Of a DNA stretch of 5,182 nucleotides, positions 1 through 4,973 are shown piece after piece. The DNA comes from JAEHDI01 sp035455185 (GTDB lineage Bacteria > Acidobacteriota > Terriglobia > Bryobacterales > Bryobacteraceae), in NCBI GenBank assembly GCA_035455185.1, contig DATIFQ010000413.1:1-5182 (forward strand). Direction: 5' to 3'. Made by a program: the position numbers and the translations under genes. The number at the start of each line of letters is the position of its first letter. The stretch's first letter is position 1. The notes under the pieces are model-generated. The model searched no databases and was not told the DNA's origin. It worked only from the letters and a program-made list of their open reading frames with translations.

Positions 1-41
1 CGGGAGGCTTTGATGACGTCTTCAGTGCGCCCGAGGATGAA

Positions 42-884
42 TTATTCTTTCCTCGGCGACCACCCATACGCTTTAGCGCACGCACCGCCCATCAGCATGG
101 CCCGTTCGCTGTCGCTCAGGCGCTGCGTCTGGCGGAAGGGCTCGACGGCCTGCTCGTAGTTGACGACCGCGAAGGCGCGGGTCCAGTCGGTGCCCCACAG
201 GCAGCGGTCGAAACCCCAGGCATCGAACACGCGGGCGAGCGGGCCCCAGATGTCCGGGAAAGGATACGGTTCCCGGGACAGCGTGCAGGCGCCGCTGATC
301 TTGATTACCGCGTTCGGGCGCTTGGCCAGCTCCAGCACCTTCGGCAGGTCGGCCCAAGGCTGCGGCGGAGCGGGTGGCGTGCGCGGCTGCATGATGCCCA
401 GATGGTCGATGATGAATCGCGTGTCGGGGTGGCGGTCGATCAGCGCCGTGCCCGCGTCCAGGTTGCCCCAGCACAGTATGTTGACCGGGAAGTCGTGCCG
501 AACGGCTTCGCGCAGAATCCGGTCAAGGCCCGGGTCGTTCGGGTTGCGCCCCACCTCCTTCGTCATAAAGATGCGGATGCCGACCGTGCCCGGCGTCATT
601 TTCCAGTCGGCGATGACATCGGCCACCGCCGGATTATCCGGATCGACCGGCTTGACGAGGGCGAACCGGCCGGGATGGGCCCGTTGCACTTCCACCGCAT
701 AGCTGGCGTCGTACCGGTACATGGAAAAGGCGGAGATGAAGATTGCGCCGTCGACGCCGACCTCGTCCATCGCCGCCACCATCTCGTCACCCGTGACGTG
801 ATCGGGCCAATTCGGCACACTGTGCCAGGGCCGTTTCGGCGTGTTCGCCTCATAGACGTGGACCTGGGAATCGATGATCGCCAT
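42..884 (-). CDS. Amidohydrolase family 2 (TIM-barrel metal-dependent hydrolase)
   Basis: The 280-residue product looks like a complete Amidohydro_2 protein (the family of 2-pyrone-4,6-dicarboxylate lactonase and related lactonases and decarboxylases). Visible motifs are D5-S-Q-V-H9 at the end of the first strand, where the usual D-x-H-x-H has Gln in place of the first His; D160-H161-L-G; a K195-I-S strand; and G231-T-D233-W, which carries the conserved Asp. No signal peptide is seen, so it is probably cytosolic. The start is ATG at 884, with AGGAG at 893-897 eight bases upstream. The substrate cannot be told from sequence; a lactone or cyclic ester is a guess. It lies past the last visible attC (1208-1269) with a long leader, and no attC is seen in the 41 bases after its stop. 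It may be chromosomal flank or a large cassette. It is bigger than the other genes here. Confidence 0.88.
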   Translation of the reverse strand: MAIIDSQVHVYEANTPKRPWHSVPNWPDHVTGDEMVAAMDEVGVDGAIFISAFSMYRYDASYAVEVQRAHPGRFALVKPVDPDNPAVADVIADWKMTPGTVGIRIFMTKEVGRNPNDPGLDRILREAVRHDFPVNILCWGNLDAGTALIDRHPDTRFIIDHLGIMQPRTPPAPPQPWADLPKVLELAKRPNAVIKISGACTLSREPYPFPDIWGPLARVFDAWGFDRCLWGTDWTRAFAVVNYEQAVEPFRQTQRLSDSERAMLMGGACAKAYGWSPRKE

Positions 885-1003
885 CGGGGAAGCTCCTCTG
901 TGCCAAGCGATTTCCTGGTATTAGAACAGGTCGCGCCCACCGCGTCCAGAAGGGGGCCGGGCGCTGTGCGGTCTGATGCCGGCGGACCGTCCCTCCTCGC
1001 CCT

Positions 1004-1033
1004 GACCCTCTCCTTCCGGAAGGAGCGTGGGTC
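1004..1033. repeat. Long inverted repeat (hairpin) upstream of the amidohydrolase
   Basis: Outer arms GACCC (1004-1008) and GGGTC (1029-1033) enclose a perfect 16-base palindrome, CTCCTTCC/GGAAGGAG (1010-1025), with one unpaired base on the left and three on the right. There is no T-tract on either side, so an intrinsic terminator is not well supported. The CCCTGACCCTCTCC flavour recalls scattered intergenic palindromic repeats of Gammaproteobacteria; that link is from memory and unverified. Confidence 0.5.
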
Positions 1034-1085
1034 TACCACCGCTGTGTTACAGGACTTCCCAGTCAAGTCCATCTCGCGCATCATG

Positions 1086-1114
1086 AGTATGCTGATTCCC
1101 TTGCGAACCGACAA
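1086..1114 (-). promoter_or_regulatory. Candidate sigma70-like promoter for the amidohydrolase
   Basis: On the minus strand TTGTCG (1109-1114) is followed after 17 bases by CATACT (1086-1091). Each hexamer matches the consensus at four of six positions. Transcription would start near 1079, leaving a leader of about 195 bases that includes the hairpin at 1004-1033. A match of this quality can arise by chance. Confidence 0.3.
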
Positions 1115-1207
1115 GGTGAGTGGCCGCTTACTGAAAGTGTGTATAACGGTGGTGGGTCGCAAGCAGCCGTCATTGGCGCTGACCGTTTTCGTTGCTGGCA
1201 TAGTCCC

Positions 1208-1269
1208 ACCGAACGTTGCGGCTAAGCGGCCGCGTCCTTCAAGCGGTCCGGTTGAGCCGCTTGTTCGGC
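1208..1269 (-). other. attC: attC site of the BrnT/antitoxin cassette
   Basis: On the minus strand R'' is GCCGAAC (1263-1269). L'' is GCGGCT-c-AA, which pairs with L' TTAGCCGC with one extrahelical base. R' is GTTCGGT (1208-1214). At 62 bases it is of short attC size. R' departs from GTTRRRY at its fourth base because its last six bases belong to the next element. The antitoxin stop codon lies inside the site. This is the last attC seen in the reading direction. Confidence 0.88.
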
Positions 1270-1511
1270 GCTCTCCGCCGACGGGGTAGGGGGGCGGCAG
1301 CCGCCTCTGCGGTTTCGACCAGGAGCCGGAGTGCTCGATTCACGGATTCCGTGTTTGGGAAGACGTTCGCGAGTTCGGGGTCGATCAACACGAGGTTGGT
1401 GCCCGCCATGGCCTGTCGGTAGTACTTACCGCGAACGCCGCCTCTGAGCTGAGAAAGATCGTACTCCGACCGGAGGTCGTCATCCATTCTCTTCGCCGAT
1501 GCCTTCTTCAT
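1239..1511 (-). CDS. BrnT-partner antitoxin (BrnA-like)
   Basis: A 90-residue protein encoded directly after, and overlapping, the BrnT gene, as expected for the antitoxin of a BrnT-type system. It should bind and neutralise BrnT and probably represses the operon. The stretch D-L-S-Q-L-R-G-G-V-R-G-K-Y-Y is, as I recall, typical of small BrnT-associated proteins. The C-terminal part (L-I-D-P-E-L-A..F-P..E-S-V-N-R-A-L-R-L-L) looks like a ribbon-helix-helix-type DNA-binding segment; that fold is inferred. The start is ATG at 1511, with AGGAG at 1522-1526; a longer frame opens at 1547 but has no better signal. The coding region overlaps the toxin end by 32 bases. The last nine residues (PNKRLNRTA) and the stop lie within attC 1208-1269, so the tail is recombination-site sequence. 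Confidence 0.82.
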   Translation of the reverse strand: MKKASAKRMDDDLRSEYDLSQLRGGVRGKYYRQAMAGTNLVLIDPELANVFPNTESVNRALRLLVETAEAAAAPLPRRRRAPNKRLNRTA

Positions 1512-1770
1512 GCTGCTCGCGCTCCTTTCGGGTCGCCTTGCGTGCACTGATGATCCGAATACGATCTCCTCGCTGACAGTGGGAGATGAACAGGGCTCGC
1601 TGTTTCACGGAGTGGCCAATCGTAATCTCTCTGTCCTCTTCATCGGAGTGGTCCGGATCGGGATACGTCACAGCCAACGGGTCAAGAAACACCGTCACCG
1701 CCTCTTCGAAAGACACCCCATGGTCACGCAGATTGACTTTCGCCTTCGTCGGATCCCATTCATAGATCAC
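1480..1770 (-). CDS. brnT: BrnT-family ribonuclease toxin
   Basis: A 96-residue protein with the BrnT (DUF497) pattern: W5-D6-x-x-K9-x-x-x-N13-x-x-x-H17-G-V-S-F-E-E-A, then D-R47-E-I-T-I-G, then a RelE-like terminal strand and helix with R-I-I-S-A-R-K-A-T-R-K-E-R near residues 72-84. BrnT toxins are RelE-fold endoribonucleases that block translation and are held inactive by the partner encoded downstream. Length and motif spacing are normal, so it looks intact. The start is GTG at 1770; no strong Shine-Dalgarno lies at ideal distance (GAGG at 1783-1786 is about 12 bases away). The leader from the cassette start is only some 36 bases, so a private promoter would have to overlap the preceding attC, or transcription enters from upstream. 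Confidence 0.92.
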   Translation of the reverse strand: MIYEWDPTKAKVNLRDHGVSFEEAVTVFLDPLAVTYPDPDHSDEEDREITIGHSVKQRALFISHCQRGDRIRIISARKATRKEREQHEEGIGEENG

Positions 1771-1800
1771 GGACTGAGTCTACCTCAACTTGGCCGACAA

Positions 1801-1898
1801 GCCGAACGCTATGCGGCTCACCTGCGGCGGCTGCTTACTCAACTCGGGCCACCCCAAATTCTGGCGAGGCCGCCGCCAGGTGCAGCCGCGGGTTATGT
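1801..1898 (-). other. attC: attC site of the PhnB-like cassette
   Basis: On the minus strand R'' is ACATAAC (1892-1898). L'' GCGGCT-g-CACCTG pairs with L' CAGGTGAGCCGC, twelve paired bases with a single extrahelical G. R' is GTTCGGC (1801-1807). The 98-base site has an extra internal hairpin (CTGGCG/CGCCAG) in the variable spacer. The extrahelical base and box order give the same orientation as the other sites. Confidence 0.9.
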
Positions 1899-1995
1899 CG
1901 GGGCCGTGCCAAAGCGCGCCATGATCAATAACCGTAGATTTCCGCCTTGACGTTCCCCTTGCGCCTCCGAGATGCACGCTTCGAAGACTGCAACC

Positions 1996-2481
1996 TCAAC
2001 CGCGGCGGGCCGCCTCGATTGCAGCGATGTCGATCTTTCTCATCGTCATCATCGCATCGAACGCGCGCTTGGCGGCAGCGCGATCGGGATCGGTGACCGC
2101 TTTGGTCAGAGCGATCGGCGTAATCTGCCAGGACAAGCCCCATTTGTCCTTGCACCAGCCGCACGCACTCTCTTGGCCGCCGTTGCCGACGATCGCGTTC
2201 CAGTAACGATCGGTTTCGGCCTGGTCAGTGGTTGCGACCTGAAACGAGAATGCTTCGTTGTGCTTGAACGCGGGTCCGCCATTGAGCCCGAGGCAGGGAA
2301 TTCCCATCACGGTAAACTCGACCGTCAACACATCCCCTTTCTTCCCGGACGGAAAGTCTCCCGGCGCGAGGTGCACCGCGCCTACGGATGAATCGGGAAA
2401 GGTCTTGGCGTAAAATCGCGCCGCCTCCTCGGCGCCGCCATCGTACCAAAGGCAAATCGTATTCTTTGCTGGCCTCACCAT
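1996..2481 (-). CDS. PhnB-like VOC-superfamily protein (3-dmu-9_3-mt domain)
   Basis: A 161-residue protein resembling the PhnB/YjdN group, often mislabelled 3-demethylubiquinone-9 3-methyltransferase (PF06983). Recognisable blocks are the N-terminal I-C-L-W-Y-D-G-G-A-E-E-A-A-R-F-Y, G-D-V-L-T-V-E-F-T-V-M-G, L-N-G-G-P-A-F-K-H-N-E-A-F-S-F-Q-V and the C-terminal D-K-W-G-L-S-W-Q-I-T-P. Members have paired beta-alpha-beta-beta-beta units and most lack a known reaction; no methyltransferase fold is present. The start is ATG at 2481, with a strong GGAGGAG at 2486-2492. It is the only ORF of its cassette. About 97 bases separate its stop from attC 1801-1898, longer than for its neighbours, and I see nothing else there. 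Its substrate is unknown. Confidence 0.9.
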   Translation of the reverse strand: MVRPAKNTICLWYDGGAEEAARFYAKTFPDSSVGAVHLAPGDFPSGKKGDVLTVEFTVMGIPCLGLNGGPAFKHNEAFSFQVATTDQAETDRYWNAIVGNGGQESACGWCKDKWGLSWQITPIALTKAVTDPDRAAAKRAFDAMMTMRKIDIAAIEAARRG

Positions 2482-2662
2482 GTCACTCCTCCATCTTGAT
2501 GAGCCGCCCGACGCCGCAGTAAGACGATGCGCTCGCGGTCGAAGGGCATTGGCTTGGTCGTCTTCCGCGTTAATGGGCTGAGAAATCCGTACTATATGAG
2601 CCGATACGCATGCCTAGACCAATCAAACCACCATACCGTCGGAATGTCGAGCGACTCCTGCG
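2482..2662 (-). other. Leader of the PhnB-like cassette
   Basis: About 180 bases lie between the preceding attC and the PhnB-like start, the longest leader among the complete cassettes. It contains the strong ribosome binding site at 2486-2492 and a possible 24-codon ORF (2475-2549) that overlaps the main start but has no Shine-Dalgarno. A TATAGT box is present, but I found no good -35 box at a standard distance. Its length allows for a private promoter, which I cannot place with confidence. Confidence 0.4.
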
Positions 2663-2754
2663 ACATAACTACGCTATGCGCTTAACCTGCGCGCCGCCAG
2701 ATTCCGCGGGCAAACGCGAGCCTCTGGTGCGTCACGTTGAAGCGCGTGTTGTGC
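2663..2754 (-). other. attC: attC site of the membrane-protein cassette
   Basis: On the minus strand R'' is GCACAAC (2748-2754). L'' GCGCTT-c-AA pairs exactly with L' TTAAGCGC apart from one extrahelical C. R' is GTTATGT (2663-2669). The site is 92 bases long. Eight bases separate L' from R', more than in most sites here. Confidence 0.85.
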
Positions 2755-2767
2755 GGCCCTCATGCGT

Positions 2768-3115
2768 CTATAGAAGCCAGTGTATTCCAACGGCGAGACA
2801 GAGAATACCATAGGACACCAACGTGAACATCTTGTTGCCCCTGGCCTCAGCGGCGATGAAAGCCAGTAATACTGGCGTGAACAGCAAACCTGAGATGAGA
2901 GCGGAGTGTGCGTACGTTTCTGCACTGGCGTAGTGCCTTCCACCGTGGGCAATCATGGCTTCCGAGCCGAAGTAGTAACCCTTGACGACGTCTGGGTCGC
3001 CGACTACACCTATTGTGTACCACTCGTGCCACATGATAGCAACGAGAAGGGCCAGGAGGAGCAGGTCTGGTGCAGCAGTAAGTCTCCAAAGAAAACGACG
3101 CATCATTGTAGTCAA
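2768..3115 (-). CDS. Small three-helix membrane protein, function unknown
   Basis: I do not recognise this 115-residue protein. Its hydrophobicity suggests three membrane helices, at about residues 17-38, 71-90 and 97-115, with no cleavable signal peptide. Between the first two lies a polar, aromatic-rich loop (residues 39-70) with several Asp, Glu and His residues. The protein ends directly after the last helix (I-H-W-L-L). GGAGG at 3121-3125 is five bases before a TTG at 3115, which favours that start; ATG codons at 3106 and 3103 are alternatives that shorten it by three or four residues. The ribosome binding site begins within a few bases of the cassette start, and the stop lies 13 bases before attC 2663-2754. 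The tight packing and the paired start signals support a real gene. It may be an integron-restricted family. Confidence 0.75.
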   Translation of the reverse strand: MTTMMRRFLWRLTAAPDLLLLALLVAIMWHEWYTIGVVGDPDVVKGYYFGSEAMIAHGGRHYASAETYAHSALISGLLFTPVLLAFIAAEARGNKMFTLVSYGILCLAVGIHWLL

Positions 3116-3131
3116 GGTGGCCTCCGAGACC

Positions 3132-3201
3132 GCCTAACGTCCGGCATCACCGGCGCTGCGCGGATGTCTGCGCAGCCCCCGAGTGCATGCCGTTGTTATG
3201 C
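3132..3201 (-). other. attC: attC site of the DUF4160-DUF2442 cassette
   Basis: On the minus strand R'' is GCATAAC (3195-3201). L'' CGGCAT-g-CA pairs with L' TGATGCCG with one extrahelical G. R' is GTTAGGC (3132-3138), the only R' here that fits GTTRRRY exactly. It is 70 bases long, with a strong central hairpin (GCTGCGC/GCGCAGC). This is the clearest attC of the set, and the stop codon of the upstream ORF is the TAA inside R''. Confidence 0.93.
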
Positions 3202-3441
3202 TGGAACTCGCACCTTCTCGTACAGAAACTCCGGGGCGAGATCCGCTCCGTTTGGCCAGGAGAGTGTGTGAAACTCGGGGTGTACCACGAACTGCCGGAA
3301 CAGAGCCTGATCTTTGAGGGGCTCAAAGATTTCCCCGTATAGCTCCCCACCAAGATCCACATCGCCTTCCGATCCGTCCGAGAACCGCAGATGAATCGTG
3401 AAACCTTGCACGTAGTGTGCTACCTCAACTCTCGGTATCAT
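3196..3441 (-). CDS. DUF2442-domain protein
   Basis: An 81-residue protein with the DUF2442 look: I-P-R-V at the start, then F-x-I-H-L-R-F-S-D-G-S-E-G-D-V-D-L, a middle G-x-I-F-E-P-L-K-D-x-x-L-F-R-Q-F, and the hallmark L-S-W-P-N-G-A-D-L-A-P-E-F-L-Y near the end. The start is ATG at 3441, with GGAG at 3449-3452 seven bases away; a longer frame from 3507 would lie inside the upstream gene. It follows the DUF4160 stop by four bases, so the two are co-translated. DUF2442 proteins commonly sit beside DUF4160 proteins and have been suspected of being the antitoxin-like half of a TA pair; no activity can be read from the sequence. The stop codon TAA is part of the attC R'' box at 3195-3201. Confidence 0.88.
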   Translation of the reverse strand: MIPRVEVAHYVQGFTIHLRFSDGSEGDVDLGGELYGEIFEPLKDQALFRQFVVHPEFHTLSWPNGADLAPEFLYEKVRVPA

Positions 3442-3445
3442 CTCG

Positions 3446-3703
3446 CTACTCCAACGGCGCAATCTTGTTTGCCGGTCGTCCGGCTTGAACAAGGTGCCAA
3501 TCCTCAAGGAGTTCCTCTTTGTGAAGGTCGAGCCACTCGATTACGAGCCGCAATGCACGCTTCGGGAAATCACCGCTCACTACGCCGCTCTGGATACCGA
3601 CCGTGATCTGATAGTCGCCGTACACGGCGTGGAAATGCGGCGGTGGATGGTCACGCGGGAAGATGCCGATCACGATGCCAAGGAATCTGGATATCTCGGG
3701 CAT
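3446..3703 (-). CDS. DUF4160-domain protein
   Basis: An 85-residue protein of the DUF4160 family, apparently full length. It opens with M-P-E-I-S-R-F-L-G-I and carries the signature D18-H-P-P-P-H23-F-H25-A-V-Y-G, followed by a short beta region (residues 31-42) and a helix containing W57-L-x-L-H-K-E-E-L-L-x-D-W69. The conserved histidines could bind metal or be catalytic; that is inference. The start is ATG at 3703; a GAGG near 3719 is rather far upstream, so initiation may be weak. It is the first gene of a two-gene cassette with the DUF2442 protein. The arrangement resembles TA operons, but neither toxicity nor neutralisation follows from sequence alone. Confidence 0.9.
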   Translation of the reverse strand: MPEISRFLGIVIGIFPRDHPPPHFHAVYGDYQITVGIQSGVVSGDFPKRALRLVIEWLDLHKEELLEDWHLVQAGRPANKIAPLE

Positions 3704-3740
3704 ACAAGAATCTTACCTCTCGTCCGCCTTCTCATCCACA

Positions 3741-3857
3741 GCATAAACACCGCGCTAACCTGCGAAGGGCGCATTTCGACGACCTCGCGCCGCCCCGGCC
3801 AAGCCAAGCGGCGCGCGCACCTTAGCGCCCTGCGCCAGGTTCAACGCGTTGTTGGGC
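3741..3857 (-). other. attC: attC site of the glyoxalase-like cassette
   Basis: On the minus strand R'' is GCCCAAC (3851-3857). L'' CGCGTT-g-AACCTG pairs with L' CAGGTTAGCGCG, with one mismatch and one extrahelical G. The R' region reads GTTTATGC (3741-3748), one T longer than the GTTATGC expected from the R'' of the next cassette. At 117 bases it is the longest site here. It contains the end of the VOC coding region. Confidence 0.85.
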
Positions 3858-4259
3858 TGCCTCCTCAACCTCGCTGAACAGGTAGAGTATAAGCCCGTTC
3901 GGCTCCCGAAGACAGAAGCTGCGATGCCCCCAGGGCTGGGTAGTCAGCTGCTGTTGAATCGGCAGACGTCTCTCCGCCGCCCTTCGATACGCCTGCTCGA
4001 CGTCCGGAACCTCGATGACCATGAACGCGCCCTGGGGGGGTCGGTCATCCCAACGATGGGACGAGGGTTGGGCATCGGATCGCAACAGCACTTCGATGAT
4101 TCCAGAGGCTGCTGCGAAGAGAGTGCCACGATCGTCGGTGCTGCGATCCCAAGATTCAAGCACCACAAGTTGCAGATCGTCGCGGTAGAAGGCCACGGTC
4201 GCGTCGTACTCTGGGGTGAAGTAGCTGAAGCGAAACTGGCCCTTACCTATCATGCCCAT
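3822..4259 (-). CDS. Glyoxalase/bleomycin-resistance (VOC) family protein
   Basis: A VOC-superfamily protein of about 145 residues. The first beta-alpha unit is G-Q-F-R-F-S-Y-F-T-P-E-Y-D-A-T-V-A-F-Y-R-D; the second is G-A-F-M-V-I-E-V-P-D-V-E-Q-A-Y-R-R-A; the C-terminal strand pair is W-G-H-R-S-F-C-L-R-E-P-N-G-L-I-L-Y-L-F-S-E, where His and Glu occupy places often used for metal or ligand binding. Related proteins include glyoxalase I, fosfomycin- and bleomycin-resistance proteins and dioxygenases; the ligand is unknown. The start is uncertain: TTG 4262, ATG 4259 or ATG 4253 are all in frame and none has a strong ribosome binding site. The final eleven residues (AQQRVEPGAGR) and the stop are encoded by attC 3741-3857, so the natural domain ends near the Glu-rich turn before them. 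Confidence 0.88.
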   Translation of the reverse strand: MGMIGKGQFRFSYFTPEYDATVAFYRDDLQLVVLESWDRSTDDRGTLFAAASGIIEVLLRSDAQPSSHRWDDRPPQGAFMVIEVPDVEQAYRRAAERRLPIQQQLTTQPWGHRSFCLREPNGLILYLFSEVEEAAQQRVEPGAGR

Positions 4260-4290
4260 CAAGCCATTCAGGCGCCTGTTCTTAATGTTG

Positions 4291-4353
4291 GGCCAACGTG
4301 ACGGCGGCTAAGCCGTGGCCCGCAGGGCCAGCGGTTCCAGCCGCGGGTTCGGC
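4291..4353 (-). other. attC: attC site of the HigB/HigA cassette
   Basis: On the minus strand R'' is GCCGAAC (4347-4353). L'' GCGGCT pairs with L' AGCCGC, with an extra G after L''. R' is GTTGGCC (4291-4297). The spacer forms its own hairpin (GGCCCTGCGGGCC). The site is 63 bases long and begins seven bases past the antitoxin stop. Confidence 0.86.
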
Positions 4354-4360
4354 CCACCGA

Positions 4361-4654
4361 CTACGCTGCCAATCTCACCGCGACTGAGACGCCGGCCTTG
4401 GCGCACAGGCCCACCAGGTAGTCGAGCGAGAGCTTGTCAACCTTGTTGCGTGCGATTTCGGAAATGCGCGGTTGTACCACCCCGAGGCGCTTAGCCGCCT
4501 GCGCTTGGGTGAAGCCCTGACGGGCGATCCACTGCCGCAGGGCCTCGGCCAGCTCGCAGCGCAGTAGCATCACGGCCGCTTCGTGCGGGGGGAAGCCCAG
4601 ATCGAGAAAGACGTTACCGCTCCCCTGGGTAATGCGCGTGTCAGTCTTCTTCAT
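4361..4654 (-). CDS. higA: HigA-type XRE-family antitoxin
   Basis: A 97-residue antitoxin with a Cro/C1-type helix-turn-helix. The core runs T49-Q-A-Q-A-A-K-R-L-G-V-V-Q-P-R-I-S-E-I67, preceded by a helix (residues 34-46) and followed by L-S-L-D-Y-L-V-G-L-C-A-K-A-G at 75-88. The N-terminal segment with F-x-D-L-G-F-P-P-H-E-A resembles the HTH_37 group that partners Gp49-like toxins. It should neutralise the upstream-encoded toxin and, with it, repress the operon through the palindrome at 4985-5002. The start is ATG at 4654, after a purine run (AGGGGG) close upstream. It overlaps the toxin end by 14 bases, which suggests translational coupling. Toxin-first order is typical of HigBA. Confidence 0.92.
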   Translation of the reverse strand: MKKTDTRITQGSGNVFLDLGFPPHEAAVMLLRCELAEALRQWIARQGFTQAQAAKRLGVVQPRISEIARNKVDKLSLDYLVGLCAKAGVSVAVRLAA

Positions 4655-4973
4655 GGCCCCCCTCGATCAGCCTGTACCGCCTCGCGGCCAGTTCGATGTC
4701 CGCCGGCGCGCTTTTCCGTGTTCTCTTCTGAAAGGCGTGCAGCACATAGACCGTTCGCTCGAACTTCGCCACGTAGATAACCCGGAACGCGCCCGCTTTG
4801 TCTCGGACGCGGATCGCGTAGGCACCCGGCCCCACGCGCCGCACGGGCTTGAAATCCGCCGGTCCTCGCCCCACTTGCACCATGAACAGGTCATACCCGG
4901 CGCGTCGGCGTGCTGCCTCCGGGAAGGCTGCCAAGTCCTCCCGGGCCGTACCGACAAAGCGCAGCGCCTGCAT
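4641..4973 (-). CDS. higB: HigB/RelE-type toxin (phage-derived Gp49-like)
   Basis: A 110-residue protein of the Gp49-like (PF05973) family, a RelE-fold group of ribosome-dependent mRNA interferases. Diagnostic blocks are the N-terminal L-R-F-V-G-T-A-R-E-D-L-A-A-F-P, the middle F-K-P-V-R-R-V-G-P-G-A-Y-A-I-R55-V-R57-D-K-A-G-A-F-R64-V-I-Y67, and V-L-H-A-F-Q-K83-R-T85-R-K, which carry the basic and aromatic residues typical of the active surface. It looks intact. The start is ATG at 4973. A well-formed promoter at 4983-5011 places the likely transcription start only a few bases before it, so there is no room for a Shine-Dalgarno and the message would be nearly leaderless. It is the first gene of a two-gene cassette with the antitoxin. 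Confidence 0.92.
   Translation of the reverse strand: MQALRFVGTAREDLAAFPEAARRRAGYDLFMVQVGRGPADFKPVRRVGPGAYAIRVRDKAGAFRVIYVAKFERTVYVLHAFQKRTRKSAPADIELAARRYRLIEGGHEED

Larger units (their letters stand above)
885..1207. other. 323-base stretch without a convincing gene, between the last attC and the amidohydrolase
   Basis: No ORF here looks like a protein. The open frames that cross it are extensions of frames antisense to, or out of frame with, the amidohydrolase. It holds a long inverted repeat at 1004-1033, one candidate sigma70-like promoter facing the amidohydrolase (1086-1114), and the amidohydrolase ribosome binding site at 893-897. It is longer than the leaders of the other cassettes, which run from about 16 to 180 bases. 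That makes it a possible junction between the array and flanking DNA. Confidence 0.6.

Noticed and set aside
596..1201. A minus-strand open frame of 201 codons across the amidohydrolase leader
   Set aside because: It is out of frame with the amidohydrolase and becomes Arg/Ser/Pro-rich where it overlaps that gene. I see no domain in its first part.
402..1289. A long plus-strand open frame of 295 codons
   Set aside because: It runs antisense to the well-recognised amidohydrolase, then through non-coding leader and into an attC. Its protein has no domain-like pattern and is Arg/Pro-rich, as expected for antisense frames in GC-rich DNA.
1899..1995. A second gene or antitoxin between the PhnB-like gene and its attC
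   Set aside because: The 97 bases hold no start with a ribosome binding site and no protein-like frame. The frame ending near 1925 is a shadow of the PhnB-like gene.
1972..2391. A plus-strand open frame of 139 codons
   Set aside because: It is antisense to the PhnB-like gene, which has clear family motifs and a strong ribosome binding site.
3741..3857. attC hairpins as intrinsic transcription terminators
   Set aside because: Strong stems are present, but no U-tract follows any of them. Some attC sites can reduce transcription, but I cannot claim a terminator from sequence.
3849..4301. A plus-strand open frame of 150 codons
   Set aside because: It is antisense to the VOC gene and crosses two attC sites; the opposite strand carries the conserved motifs.
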